In this document: in pieces, positions 12,470 through 22,705 of the stretch
Numbering within the stretch: the stretch's first letter is position 1
How the letters are laid out: the number at the start of each line of letters is the position of its first letter
Assembly (NCBI GenBank): GCA_036924285.1
Contig: JAYKYS010000002.1
Coordinates: 45,585,501 to 45,649,500 of the forward strand
DNA length: 64,000 nt
Direction of reading: 5' to 3'
From: Asterella californica
Taxonomy: Eukaryota; Streptophyta; Marchantiopsida; Marchantiales; Aytoniaceae
Notes under the pieces: generated by a model
The model's database searches: none
Seen by the model: the letters and a program-made list of their open reading frames with translations, nothing else
Told to the model about the DNA's origin: nothing
Position numbers and translations under genes: made by a program

Positions 12470-15400
12470 GGAAGCGAGAACAGTGATCAGTAGAGATGAG
12501 CTAGCGAGATTGCTCGGAAGAGAATTGCTCATGCAGTGTGGAAGTGCGAATGATGAGATCGCAGGAACGAAGGACCGTAAAGAAGCGATTTTCTATTCTC
12601 GACCGACGTGGACTTTTTGCACGTGACGATCACGTGCAAACAGCAATCCATGATACTCACTCATGAATTACCGCTTGCGAGCTGTGGTGCACGTTGAGTA
12701 CCAGAGTGGCACCCTCTTATTCCCAAAAGGACATTACATTCACGAGTTTCAATACTATCGTGGGCTTTCAACAGCAGCAGCTTCCTATAAGTGGAGCCAG
12801 CAGTCCGACGTACGTCATATGTCATGGATTACAAGTTACTATATAGCAAGACCTCTACAGATGAAATAGTAGATTTGCTGATAGTCGAGCTCAATTTGAC
12901 ACAAGCCAATTCGATCTATCAGTTTACGATGTGAGAACTGGAAATAGAAACGGAAATACGAAGCAAATTCTACTGTGAAGGACGAGTTTCATGTGGGAAT
13001 GAGTATATTGGTTGAAAACCAAATCACTATTGAACTTCAAATTTTCCCGCGTGCTCCAGTTCGTAAGAAAATCTTCAATAAATAAGTCAGCGCAGAGACT
13101 GCGAGAAGGTATCGGAGTACGAACTGGTTCTACCTCTCGACACGATCAGCATTAAGCGATTTTCTTCTCTTGACTGTATGGATTCTTAGGGCGTTCAAGA
13201 CTCGCTTAAGAAAGGATGTCCATGACCTCTTGAATGTTGTTTACGACAACCATGCCATTCATCTGTTCTTGTGTTTAGAGAGATCAACCTTAGGCAGTAG
13301 ATCGAACGAAGAACCATCACTCACATCCCAGCAGGTTCTCTGTTAGTAGCAGGTCAGCTGGTGGTCCTACGCATCAATCCTCGTCCGGTCCTGTGCATCC
13401 TTCCAAGGTCTCATGGTGTATTATCATGAATGAGGAATGAGTGGCTTTGCCACCGTTTGGGATCAGCATCGGCCTGCCAACTGTGGCCATTATGTCCGTC
13501 GACCTCTTTGAAGCTTATGAAGCTATCTGCTTATTCCACAAGCGTGCAAACAGCAGAGCTTAAACTTTGGAGATCTCAGGCCATCGCCATTGATTCTGTT
13601 TCTTCTTAGAAGTCAGCCCGGATCAGTAAGTCTAACGAGAAACGTCGCTTTCATGAATGTTTGGACTCTGGAGATACCAACAGATTTTCGAAGAGCAGTC
13701 TCAGCACTCCTTGTGGAGAACGGAGATACATTCTTCCCAAGCTGATAATTAGCTGCAACAGCATACCCATCAAGTCTCGTCGAATGAAAATCCTCAAGCT
13801 GCAGAATGCAAGTTCGCAAGGAAGCATGCTTTATTGACTTCTGCTATGAAAGGACTTGTGTCTACATTCCTTCATTGGGTAGGTTCACTCTGAGACCGTA
13901 CTTCTTGACTGTCTTCCAGATGACTTTGTCAGGACGAGTGAGTGATTCAGTATCGCCTTCAGGCAGCAACAAACTCAAGACAAGATTATACGCGCTTCGG
14001 TACACCAAGAATCAGAAGAAAGACATGCATGACAGTGACTACCTTATGTGCAATGTCCTGTGGAATCTAAGTCACTAATGGGCATGGATCATTTCGACAG
14101 ATGTAGGGAAGAGCTTCAGAACTTTCTGCAAACTGGGTAGCATCACTTCTGTGCCGCTTTGTAGGACAGGAATATCTAGGAAGATCTAGAGTTGTTCAAA
14201 ACCGGTTCCTGACAGAATTCGTTACATTTTCACATGATGGTTCACGTCTTCCTTCTTGCTCTCCCTCAGTATGGCCTGTAGGTTGTCCACTAAGATAAAA
14301 TCCCTGCACTTACCGAATCCTTCGAGAGAAGTACGAGATTACAAGCTACTACAAACCGAATCGAGGCGAAAAGAACCAACCAGCTATATGACAACTGTTG
14401 TCTAGTGTAGAGGCTTCGGAGAAGAGTGTTGTACGTGTGCAGGATTGCTTGGCTCTTAGACTACCAGTCCTATACAATTGATCAGTCCGGTTTTCGTCAT
14501 TCAATCACTTCCCTCGACCTTTTTCTGGCAAGGTTTGAACAATTTCTGGAGATGCGCAGCTGCAACGTACAGTCATGCCAGACGAGCAACAGACTTACAG
14601 TTGTCAGCTTGTCTCTATAAACATCCACCTATACGCCACATCCGCTGGAACTGAAGCGTTACTGTCGCCTGACAGTTCGTAAAATTCAGTGTTTTAATGA
14701 CGTGAACAAGTATGTCACGTATCATTTAAATTTTGGGGTTTCATTTATATAGTATTATGGTGACGTATTTTCTTATCAGTAAGTGTAAGAATCATAAAAA
14801 TCTTTTGTAATAATCTGTTATAATTTTAGAACTATTGAAATGTACAGCATTAGAATTGTAAATTGAGTTTTCATGTCTATGATCGACACTTTATCCAACT
14901 ATACATACAAGGAAAGATTAATATTCACTATACATAATATTTTTTTATCTTTATTATCGATCGTTGACACGGTCTATAAGTTCTTATGCAAAAACTGACT
15001 TTCAGAACTTATCTAAGATTAAATTCTCTCCTTTCTCCTTTCCTACTTGTACAAAACTGAAATTTATCAAAGTATATTGGTCCAACTATAATACCAATGG
15101 TCTTTCACATTCATCTCTATTCTCGATCATCGAGACATAAAATATATCTATGTTCACTTTGAACCTAAGAGACTAAACCTCATACAATACATATACGGTG
15201 GATTATAAGATAGAGAATATAAAATAGATCTCATCTATTGTCGATACACCATGGATGTCTTGATTAATGACACTCGAGCAAAGACTAAAATTCTAGTCAT
15301 ACTCTCGATATCAAAGTTCTATCATTATTTATGACTCTCGATATCGAGATTACCGCATATTTAAATGTTTGTACATTTTATATTTTACATGTCGAGTGGA

Positions 15401-16216
15401 GAATCCCTTTTGGAGGAGCCACTTGGAACTTGATGCTGCAAGAAGAACAATAAGAGGAGAATATGGACATAAGGTCATCTGCCGCATTGTCATCTATGTC
15501 TTCTGTGGTGGAGCAATCCAATTATATTGTTGTAGATATTAGTACCGCCATAGGAGTAGTTCAGAGAAGTGATGAGGCTACTACAGGGATAGCAAGTTAG
15601 TAGTTAGTTGAGGATTAAAAGCCAATTAGTGGCTTTGACACCTTGTTAGTTTTTGATCGTACATTGGTCTCTCAGTTATGCCCTCTCGACCATCTCCGTT
15701 ACGGTATCTCTTGGGTGCTCAGATCCTCATGGGGTTTAAAAGACCATCTCCTTATCTTTGCCATGTGTGATGTGGTGTGTGTTGTTTTGGAGTTTTATAG
15801 TTAGCTAGGAAGCATTGTTGAGAATAGTCTTTTTCCTCTTTAGTTCTCTCCATAGCTTTCCTTTCCCACCTAGGCAGTTTAGCATAAGAGGCTTCCTGAT
15901 GTGAACCATCTTTTCAATTATGTTTATAGTGTTCTTGGATACAGCTTGTACATGTGCTTGTCCATAATGTCATTATAAGAATCAACAAGTCAAAGATGCG
16001 GGTGACGAGAATTTTAACCATGTGTTATGTGTTTACTGGATGGTGACAGTTTATCGGAATATCTTCAGACTAATATTGTGAGTGTGATGCCGTGTGACTC
16101 TGAACCTCTTGATCTTCAGAAGGATAACCTTCGGCTGAAGGGAACAGACAGCTTGAGAAGGAAAGTGCGAGAAAACTAGCAGCACAACTTGTCCACTGGT
16201 CAGTACAGTGAAGAGT

Positions 16217-16221
16217 CATCA
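16217..16221. repeat. Left target site duplication (CATCA) of the giant element
   Basis: CATCA lies directly outside the left end TGTAGTG (16,222). The same five bases follow the right end at 42,916-42,920. Matching 5-bp flanks are typical of Ty3/Gypsy integration and fix both ends of the element. Confidence 0.8.
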
Positions 16222-17748
16222 TGTAGTGTCTCAAGATTTCTCCTTTAGCCCATTATAGCATAAAAGATATTGTTCTCCCAGAGGATTTGCACAAATCTCG
16301 TCTTCTCACAAAACCACACGGTTTCTAGACCTTTCAGAAGATGCTCTGGACTTAAACAAACAACTACGATCTAAAATATCACACAGATATCTGCTGGGAA
16401 GCTCGAGAAGACGCTTCTTGCTTCCAGATCACGGCTTCCAATCTTCCCACGACAGTCTTCCTGAAGCAATTCTCGGCTTCTGAGGGTTCAACTCCAGAAG
16501 ACTGCTCCTGCTTTGTAGATGTCAAATTACCACTGTCTATCACACATTGCTCTTCCAATTTCCAACAGGGTTAGATAAATCACAGAGAGTGTGCCTCTGT
16601 AGCCTTCCTAGACTTCTGTCTATGAAAACGGTCTTCTTGCAGCACTACAACGACATTCATCTTCACGGAAGCTCATAGGAGTCTCGGAAGCTCAATAGAA
16701 GATGAGAGAAGATGGGGAAGAAGAGAAAATCAAAACAAGAGAAAACAAGATGAAAATGAGAAATTAAGACTCTGACAGGCTTCCAGTCCGGATCCTTACT
16801 AACAAGCCATCACTGCTTGTAGTAATTTGAGAAAGAAGAACACAAATTGGCTTATAGTTACACAGTCTTCTACTCGAGGATGTCGTCTTCTGCTGTGGAA
16901 AGAAGTCTTCTTTCTTCTTCTGTCATCGCTCTGACTACTGTGTCATATGGGGTCACTTTCTCATAGGATTGTCTGTACGTGGATCCGAAGTGCTCCATTG
17001 GATAAGACAAGCTTCGACTCTACACAACTTCTAACAATCACCGCCACTCAAGAAGAAGGTTTCTCATGCACAATTGAGTATGAATTCGAGGAAACCCACT
17101 GCCCAGAAGACACAGACAAAGCTTCTGCAATCAAATCTGAAAATCAATTCTCTAAGAAGAAGATACATTGACTTCGGGAAGCTCACTCACTCTACTTCCT
17201 ATCACTACCCCTCGACACACCAGCTTAGAGATAATACTACACGATGATGCCGTTCCCTGTTCTAGGCTGTCCACTACTGCTATCTACATCTTTTGATCCA
17301 CCGCTGGGAGCGAAAGTGCAGACCCCTCTTGTGTAATCCAAATCTATCGTATGTCTCTAGCAACGGACGTAATGTGTATACTCTGTAAAATGTGTAAACA
17401 CATGTGTGTGTGTGTTAAATCTTACTATGTGTTATACTTTATACTTCTGCACTTGAGTCGCAGGAGGGAGTTCCTCTCCAATCCTCACTCGCAGCCAAGG
17501 AAAATGGGGCGCTGTCAGAAGATCACTACCTCACATGTAGTCGGCTCCCTGCTCAGTTTGAAAACTTACTTTTTGCTCCTATCATTGCTTACCCTTCCAC
17601 ATGGACAGTCATCTAAAATTACAAAGGGAGTTGTTCCTCCCTAAAATAGTATACTTCGTCTCCTATCAAATTTAGCAAGTCAATTGTCTTTCTAACTTGC
17701 TGCCTACTCTTGATCGTCGGGTGCTATCCCTACTAGATCCTCTCTTAA

Positions 17749-18884
17749 TTAAATTCCTAAATCGACCTTTGATAAAATGAGAATCCCTGCTGGTACCTCG
17801 GGTGTGACTAAGGTGGCTTCCTCCTCGACATTCTTGATGTGGGCTTTTGGTGCGGGTTCAGAAGAGAGAAGTGTCTTCTGAGAAGCTGAGTCCACTTGCG
17901 CTTCCTCGCTCTTCTGTGGCACTGGTTCGACGCTAGGAGCTTGGGTGACTTCACAGTGGTCAGAGGAAGTCACCTCCTTCACTCGAAACACCTAGGAAGA
18001 CAACTCTGCTTCTTGTCTTCCGGGACTTCTTTCGGAGTCTTCTCGGCTTCCAGCGCTGTCACTACCAAGTGGATAGCGAGGTCGAACTCCTCCTTCTCCA
18101 AATCTTCTCCGCTCGCTGGTCCTGGAGCATGGGAAGATGTAGCTACTGGCTGTGGAATCGAGAGAAGACCGTAAAAAGTCTTCGAGTCCTCAATCTGCCG
18201 ATCCAGGTAGTGGACCATGCTCTCCATGCACTCCACTAACATCGTCCTGGATTCGTCATCCCACTCCCTAGCTAGGGTGAGAAGCTTCCTACCCGCGGTG
18301 AAGTTGAACTTCTTGCGAAGTGCTTCTACCGTCTATGCCATAAGTTCCTTTACTCGGGCTTCTGCTTCTTCCCGCTGCGTCTTCTCTGCTGCGACTTGTG
18401 CTTCCATGACTTCCCGCAGTGCTTCCATGTCGTCTTCTCTTCTAAGAGAGAAGTGATCTTATCTCTGCTCCGCAGAACCTCCTGTTCACGCTGTTGTAGA
18501 CATGCCTGCAACTCCTAGTTGCTCTTCCTTAACTGTGCTGACTCGTCGACAGAAGCAGCTACTTCCGTCTTGTACTTCGCTGCAAGCTTCTCCGTGGTGC
18601 GGAGGTTGGCTTCCAGCGTATCCACCTTCATCTAGACCTCTTCCTACTGCATCAGTGTGCGCAGACTGAATCCAAGTCGTAGTGGCTTCTCCTGAGCCAT
18701 CTTACGCTTCTCCACCAATTCCATGACTGGCTGGATCTCCGACTGGAAGAAGGCGCTGAATTCCTCCAACCTTCTTCTCGCAGAAGATAGGTTCATCCCC
18801 ACGAATCGATTGGAGCCGTCGTTCCTGTCTTCCAGATGCAAGGATGCCTCTTCCACCACTGTGGTCTTCTGCTTCTCTGCGCGG
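17749..18884 (-). pseudogene. LTR-embedded coding remnant, C-terminal part (left LTR)
   Basis: Minus-strand frames here (17,749-17,991, 17,979-18,242 and 18,644 upward) are homologous to those at 38,598-39,800 in the other LTR. They are acidic and rich in Glu, Lys and Ser, with a stretch containing SARRRLEEF. Stops and frame changes interrupt them, and the upstream part is cut off by the nested element at 18,885. I do not recognise a family. It lies in the sense direction of the giant element. Confidence 0.5.
18881..18884. repeat. Left 4-bp target duplication (GCGG) of the nested element
   Basis: GCGG precedes TGTCG at 18,885 and is repeated at 27,590-27,593. The uninterrupted counterpart in the other giant LTR has GCGG at 39,828-39,831 followed by a matching flank. 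The other LTR therefore preserves the empty site. Confidence 0.75.
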
Positions 18885-20256
18885 TGTCGCACCATTTGGC
18901 GGCTACATGCTTGACTTCTACTCCGACGCTTAGGTTTGGTAGTTCTAGAAGTTAGCTCATATTACTTCTAGTCTTTTATGTATATGTTTGACACCTTTGC
19001 ATACGGTGTTAGCACTATTTTGAGTCCTAGTAGGCTGATAGTATGTTAGTTATCTTGTTCAAGCATTTGTGCGCTTGTGCAAGTGACTTCTTACTTGTCT
19101 ATGACGTTCAATGTACATAACTTAGGGTTTCCATGCTGATAGTGGTTTGAGCTCATGGGTTGTACTTACTTGTCGCCCATGCACGCTTTCTAGCTAATTT
19201 AAGTTATTTTTCAGGGCTATGTGTCATTTTAGGTAGTTTAAGTTTTACGCTGGCACTCTAGGGGGCTTGACGTGGTAGCCTATGAGTGTAGATAAGTTAC
19301 CAGGTAGTTTAAGGCACAAAAGGACAGTCAAGTGGAGCTATGAACTCCCATTGGTCTATTTTTGTCTTTTGTAAAACTCTAAGTTTAGAAACAGAGCTCT
19401 AGAGGAGAGTTCGAGCAATTGGTGAGGTATCTTCGAAATCTGAGAACACAGGAAGAGAGAGCTCGTCGTGCCAAGCACTGTCAGTGAAATTTTTGCTCGA
19501 TTTGGATCAATAAACAAGGAGTTATGCCCAATTGAAGTTCGGATTGTGCCAAAACTGCATCACTTTTGTTGATTTTGGGGTTTTCGGTGCCAATTGCAGC
19601 AGAATTGAGGAAATCACTTCAAAACTTCGTGGTTGCGTTCACTGTCAGGAGGGCTACGACTGTCCAAAAAGTTTCGTATCATTTGAGTAATTGAGTAATT
19701 CAGGACGGCCGCTGAAGCAGAGGGGGTCTGAAAAGCTCTTAATCTAGAGCAGCGACTTTAGAGAAGGAGATCTGGAGTTCTACAAACATTCAGGAGTCCC
19801 AACTTCACAGGGATGTTCAGCATCCTGTAGACTTCAAATACTGTGGGAAGATTTGAAATTCATCGAGCCAATTCTCTGTTCTATGTCTGAATAGCTGTCT
19901 AGGTACCAGAAATTGCCATAATTCTCTTATTCAGAACTTTTCTGTTCATATCTCCCTGTCAGAATTTGATCTCAGGTTGAAACTTCGTCTGTGAGTTCAG
20001 TAGTACCTCATTTGCATGTAGGGGAAGTTTAGAGGTCTAAACCTTCATAATTTTCCTCTCTTTGAGTGTCAAAGTTCACCGCCTAAGCCTATTACTACCA
20101 GTGAGACCTAGATTTCGCTTTTTGAGCATATCAGAGGATCCTACACTCCTGTGTGAGTGTTTATAGCTCCTGTTGTGACCTGAAAGCCAACTCTTGAGTA
20201 AACAACCACAGCCAGAAGCCCGGCGCTTTCCTAGGTAGACGGATCACACTCCGACA
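18885..20256 (+). repeat. 5' LTR of the family 1 element
   Basis: 1,372 bp with TGTCG and CGACA ends. It is nearly identical to 26,218-27,589; the differences seen are single-base, for example near 18,893, 18,901, 19,361 and 19,556. I could not place a TATA box or transcription start with confidence. Confidence 0.92.
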
Positions 20257-20267
20257 TACTCTCTTTT

Positions 20268-20287
20268 TGGTGAACTCGACGTGAAAC
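20268..20287 (+). promoter_or_regulatory. Candidate primer-binding site
   Basis: TGGTGAACTCGACGTGAAAC begins 11 bases after the LTR. It starts with TGG, complementary to the CCA tail of a tRNA, and sits where minus-strand priming is expected. I could not match it to a particular tRNA from memory. Confidence 0.45.
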
Positions 20288-20332
20288 ACCTAGGGTGGGA
20301 GTTTTCTTGAGAGTGTTACAGGATCAGATATC

Positions 20333-22705
20333 ATGGCCAACCAAGGATCATCAAGTGGAGGTGTTGCTGCTGCTCAGCAACCTATTCAGTTTGATGCTGC
20401 TACGATGAAGATGTTCCAAGCTTTTTCCATGTTTATGCAGCAGCAGCAGAGCACAGAGAGGAAGGAGGTATTAGCAACCAAGGCGTTGCAATCGGTGGTG
20501 CATCAGATGGATCAGTTCAAGGGGACAGATATTTCCAAGTATGTGCGATACTATGCTAGGGAGATGGAGGTGAACAAGGTACCTGAGAAGGAGATGGTGG
20601 AGAACTTTGAACTTGCTGTTGTCCCTGAGATTCGTGGGCGTGTGAAGGAGCTCAAGCAGCAGCAAGGACAGAGTTGGGAGAGCTTTATGCGCGCTTTGAA
20701 GGAGGAGTACTACACTGAAGATTCAGAGAGGGTGACCAAGAGAACATTCTTGGAGTGGGTGGTGAAACCTAACAAAGGTTTGTCTGTAAATGAGTTGTTA
20801 AGGGAGTTTGATCGTCAATATGCTCAGCTTTCTAGGACAGAGAAGCTTACACTAGAGGTTGAGAAGACCGAGCTTTTCCTACAAGCAGCGGACGTGACTA
20901 TTCAGGAGAAGCTTGAGCTGTTGCTGGAAGACAAGAGTGAGGAGAGAGGATTGAAGACTGACTGGAAGGAGGTTGAAGAGGCTGTTTCTTTGCTGGCCAA
21001 GAGACAGAGAAGAAGGGACAAGGTGGTGGTAAGTGAAGCAGCACCTCTGATAATTCCTGTCAAGCAGTTGCCTACTAAGCCTGCTTTGGTAATTGCTAGA
21101 GAGGAAGACTCACCGCTTGATGAGTTGATTAAGGGTATGAAGGAGCTTAAGCTTAAGCTCACTAGGTTAGAAGAGAAGGAGCAGAATGTACAGCCTGCTA
21201 TGCAGAGACCTCAGATGAGAGAAGGCTTTGTTCATCGTTGTATGTGGTGTGATAGCCTAGACCATGTAAGGAGAGATTGTGGAGAGTTTTCAGATGCATT
21301 GAGGAAGGATCTGATCTTCTTCAAAGATGGTAAGATCCATTTGAGAGAGACTGGGATGATGTTGGGAACCAACTTTGGCAAGGGTGGTATGAAGAGACTT
21401 GTGAATGAGATATCAGCATCACATGCTGTTTCTCTTGTGAATGCTGCTACCTGTGGAGTGAAAGTGGAGATGGAGAGAGAGAAAGGGACTACTGGGTTGT
21501 GGTCAGATGTAGTGCGGTCCGTAGCTAGAACAGAGCTAGACAAGGATGTGCTACGAAGGGTTGGCAACTCAATTAGAGAAACTACAGGATGGAATGACCC
21601 TGTGGATACTATGTCAGTGCATGCTTATGTTGCAAGAAGTCAGCATGAAGCTGTACTAGAAGAAAAACGCAGGAGGGAGGATGCAGGTGAGGCTTCTACA
21701 GCCAAACGACCTGCTACCAGGAGTGAAAGGGCTAGACCAGAGACAAGGCAGGAGACAACACCTACTCAGGAGGAGACTATGGAGGATCTACCACCTACAA
21801 CACCAAAGGAGAAGGAGAGAAGCAAGGAGAAGGGTAAGATGCCTGCATACAAACTTCAGTCTGATATTGAGATTGCTACAGACCTGAAGCAGGTGTTAGA
21901 GAATCGTATCTTGAATGGGAAGGTTGAGTTTATCTTGGGTGAGATTCTTGGGATAGCAAAGCGTGAGTTCCATGAGGTTATCATAGATATCATCAAGAGA
22001 AAACGTCAGATTTTGGGTGAAGCAGCTACGCTTAACGCTCTAGGGACCAAACTGTCGGAGGATGAGGAGGATGAGATTGCTGGTTACTGCTCTCAAGTAT
22101 CAGAGGGAAGATCAGATCAGCACGTGAGGTTTGAAGATGAGGTGGAAGCATCGCAAAAGAGCCATTATTCTCACAACCATTGGGCGAGAGCAACCACAGA
22201 GACCTTAGTGAAGCTGGGAGATCTAGAGGAACCTGTGGTGGCGTTGATTGATCATGGCTCAGAGATTAATCTGATGTCTAAGGAGCTGTACAAGCGTGGG
22301 AGGTGGCCCATAGACACCGATCATGGATGGCTTATCCGTGCTGCCAACAACCAGAGGGGAGAACTCTATGGTGCTTGTCCCAACATCAAGGTAACTGTGG
22401 GTGACATCAGTGATGTTCAGAATTTCTTTGTGCAAGACATGTCAACCTATCCTATCATTCTAGGGCAGCCTTACATTACTGCTGTTAGAATGGAGACACG
22501 AGTTATGGATGATGGTTCAGCTTATGCTAGGATACGTAGTAGAGACGGCAAAAGAGCTGTTCAGTTTTTGACCGTTGCTGCAGAACATGAGAGGAATCGT
22601 GATAGCTTGAGAGACCGTCCACTACCTAAGATTACTCAGGAGTTTAGAGAGTCTAGGGGTTTTGGCAGAGTACCATTGAAGAGCGAGACTTCAACGGTAC
22701 AGTAG
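20333..22705 (+). CDS. Family 1 ORF1: Gag and aspartic protease
   Basis: The 790-codon frame opens at the first ATG after the leader. Residues 1-300 form the Gag region, with a Gln-rich start and a helical, charged stretch. A CCHC zinc knuckle, CMWCDSLDHVRRDC, lies at 303-316 and would bind nucleic acid. A Pro/Glu/Lys-rich linker follows (about 440-505). The protease is near the C-terminus: ALIDHGSEINLM, with catalytic Asp at 640, and ILGQPYI at 709-715, matching the retropepsin ILG motif. The residue after the Asp is His where Thr or Ser is usual. Protease lies upstream of the frameshift, so it would be made at Gag levels. The frame ends at TAG, 42 bases after the slippery site. Confidence 0.9.
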   Translation: MANQGSSSGGVAAAQQPIQFDAATMKMFQAFSMFMQQQQSTERKEVLATKALQSVVHQMDQFKGTDISKYVRYYAREMEVNKVPEKEMVENFELAVVPEIRGRVKELKQQQGQSWESFMRALKEEYYTEDSERVTKRTFLEWVVKPNKGLSVNELLREFDRQYAQLSRTEKLTLEVEKTELFLQAADVTIQEKLELLLEDKSEERGLKTDWKEVEEAVSLLAKRQRRRDKVVVSEAAPLIIPVKQLPTKPALVIAREEDSPLDELIKGMKELKLKLTRLEEKEQNVQPAMQRPQMREGFVHRCMWCDSLDHVRRDCGEFSDALRKDLIFFKDGKIHLRETGMMLGTNFGKGGMKRLVNEISASHAVSLVNAATCGVKVEMEREKGTTGLWSDVVRSVARTELDKDVLRRVGNSIRETTGWNDPVDTMSVHAYVARSQHEAVLEEKRRREDAGEASTAKRPATRSERARPETRQETTPTQEETMEDLPPTTPKEKERSKEKGKMPAYKLQSDIEIATDLKQVLENRILNGKVEFILGEILGIAKREFHEVIIDIIKRKRQILGEAATLNALGTKLSEDEEDEIAGYCSQVSEGRSDQHVRFEDEVEASQKSHYSHNHWARATTETLVKLGDLEEPVVALIDHGSEINLMSKELYKRGRWPIDTDHGWLIRAANNQRGELYGACPNIKVTVGDISDVQNFFVQDMSTYPIILGQPYITAVRMETRVMDDGSAYARIRSRDGKRAVQFLTVAAEHERNRDSLRDRPLPKITQEFRESRGFGRVPLKSETSTVQ
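22657..22700 (+). promoter_or_regulatory. -1 ribosomal frameshift signal (slippery heptamer plus stem-loop)
   Basis: In the ORF1 frame the sequence reads G GGT TTT at 22,657-22,663, a canonical X_XXY_YYZ heptamer. The -1 frame is closed by TAG immediately upstream (22,654-22,656) and then open through ORF2, so ORF2 begins exactly at the slip site. After a 6-base spacer, GTACCATTGAAG (22,670-22,681) pairs with CTTCAACGGTAC (22,689-22,700) around a 7-base loop, a 12-bp stem with one mismatch. The ORF1 stop follows at 22,703. The relative at 61,058-61,100 has the same arrangement with a different stem. Confidence 0.85.

Larger units (their letters stand above)
2946..16216. other. Long stretch without a supported gene
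   Basis: I found no protein domain, no tRNA or rRNA and no convincing exon series. What can be described is structural: three imperfect fold-back repeats (3,518-3,966; 6,281-6,734; 11,738-12,469), a hairpin at 11,281-11,328, a 58-bp tandem duplication at 7,630-7,743 and a GATGA-rich simple repeat near 8,890-8,917. The stretch from about 14,650 to 15,400 is AT-rich. The minus strand at 13,613-14,078 reads like degraded coding sequence, but I cannot assign it. Confidence 0.5.

Noticed and set aside
13613..14078. Degraded coding sequence on the minus strand
   Set aside because: Frames can be strung together across stops, but no motif or family is recognisable, so it is not reported as a gene.
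17351..17644. 97-codon plus-strand frame and its counterpart at 38,426-38,623
   Set aside because: Both lie antisense in the giant LTR and have no domain; conservation follows simply from LTR homology.
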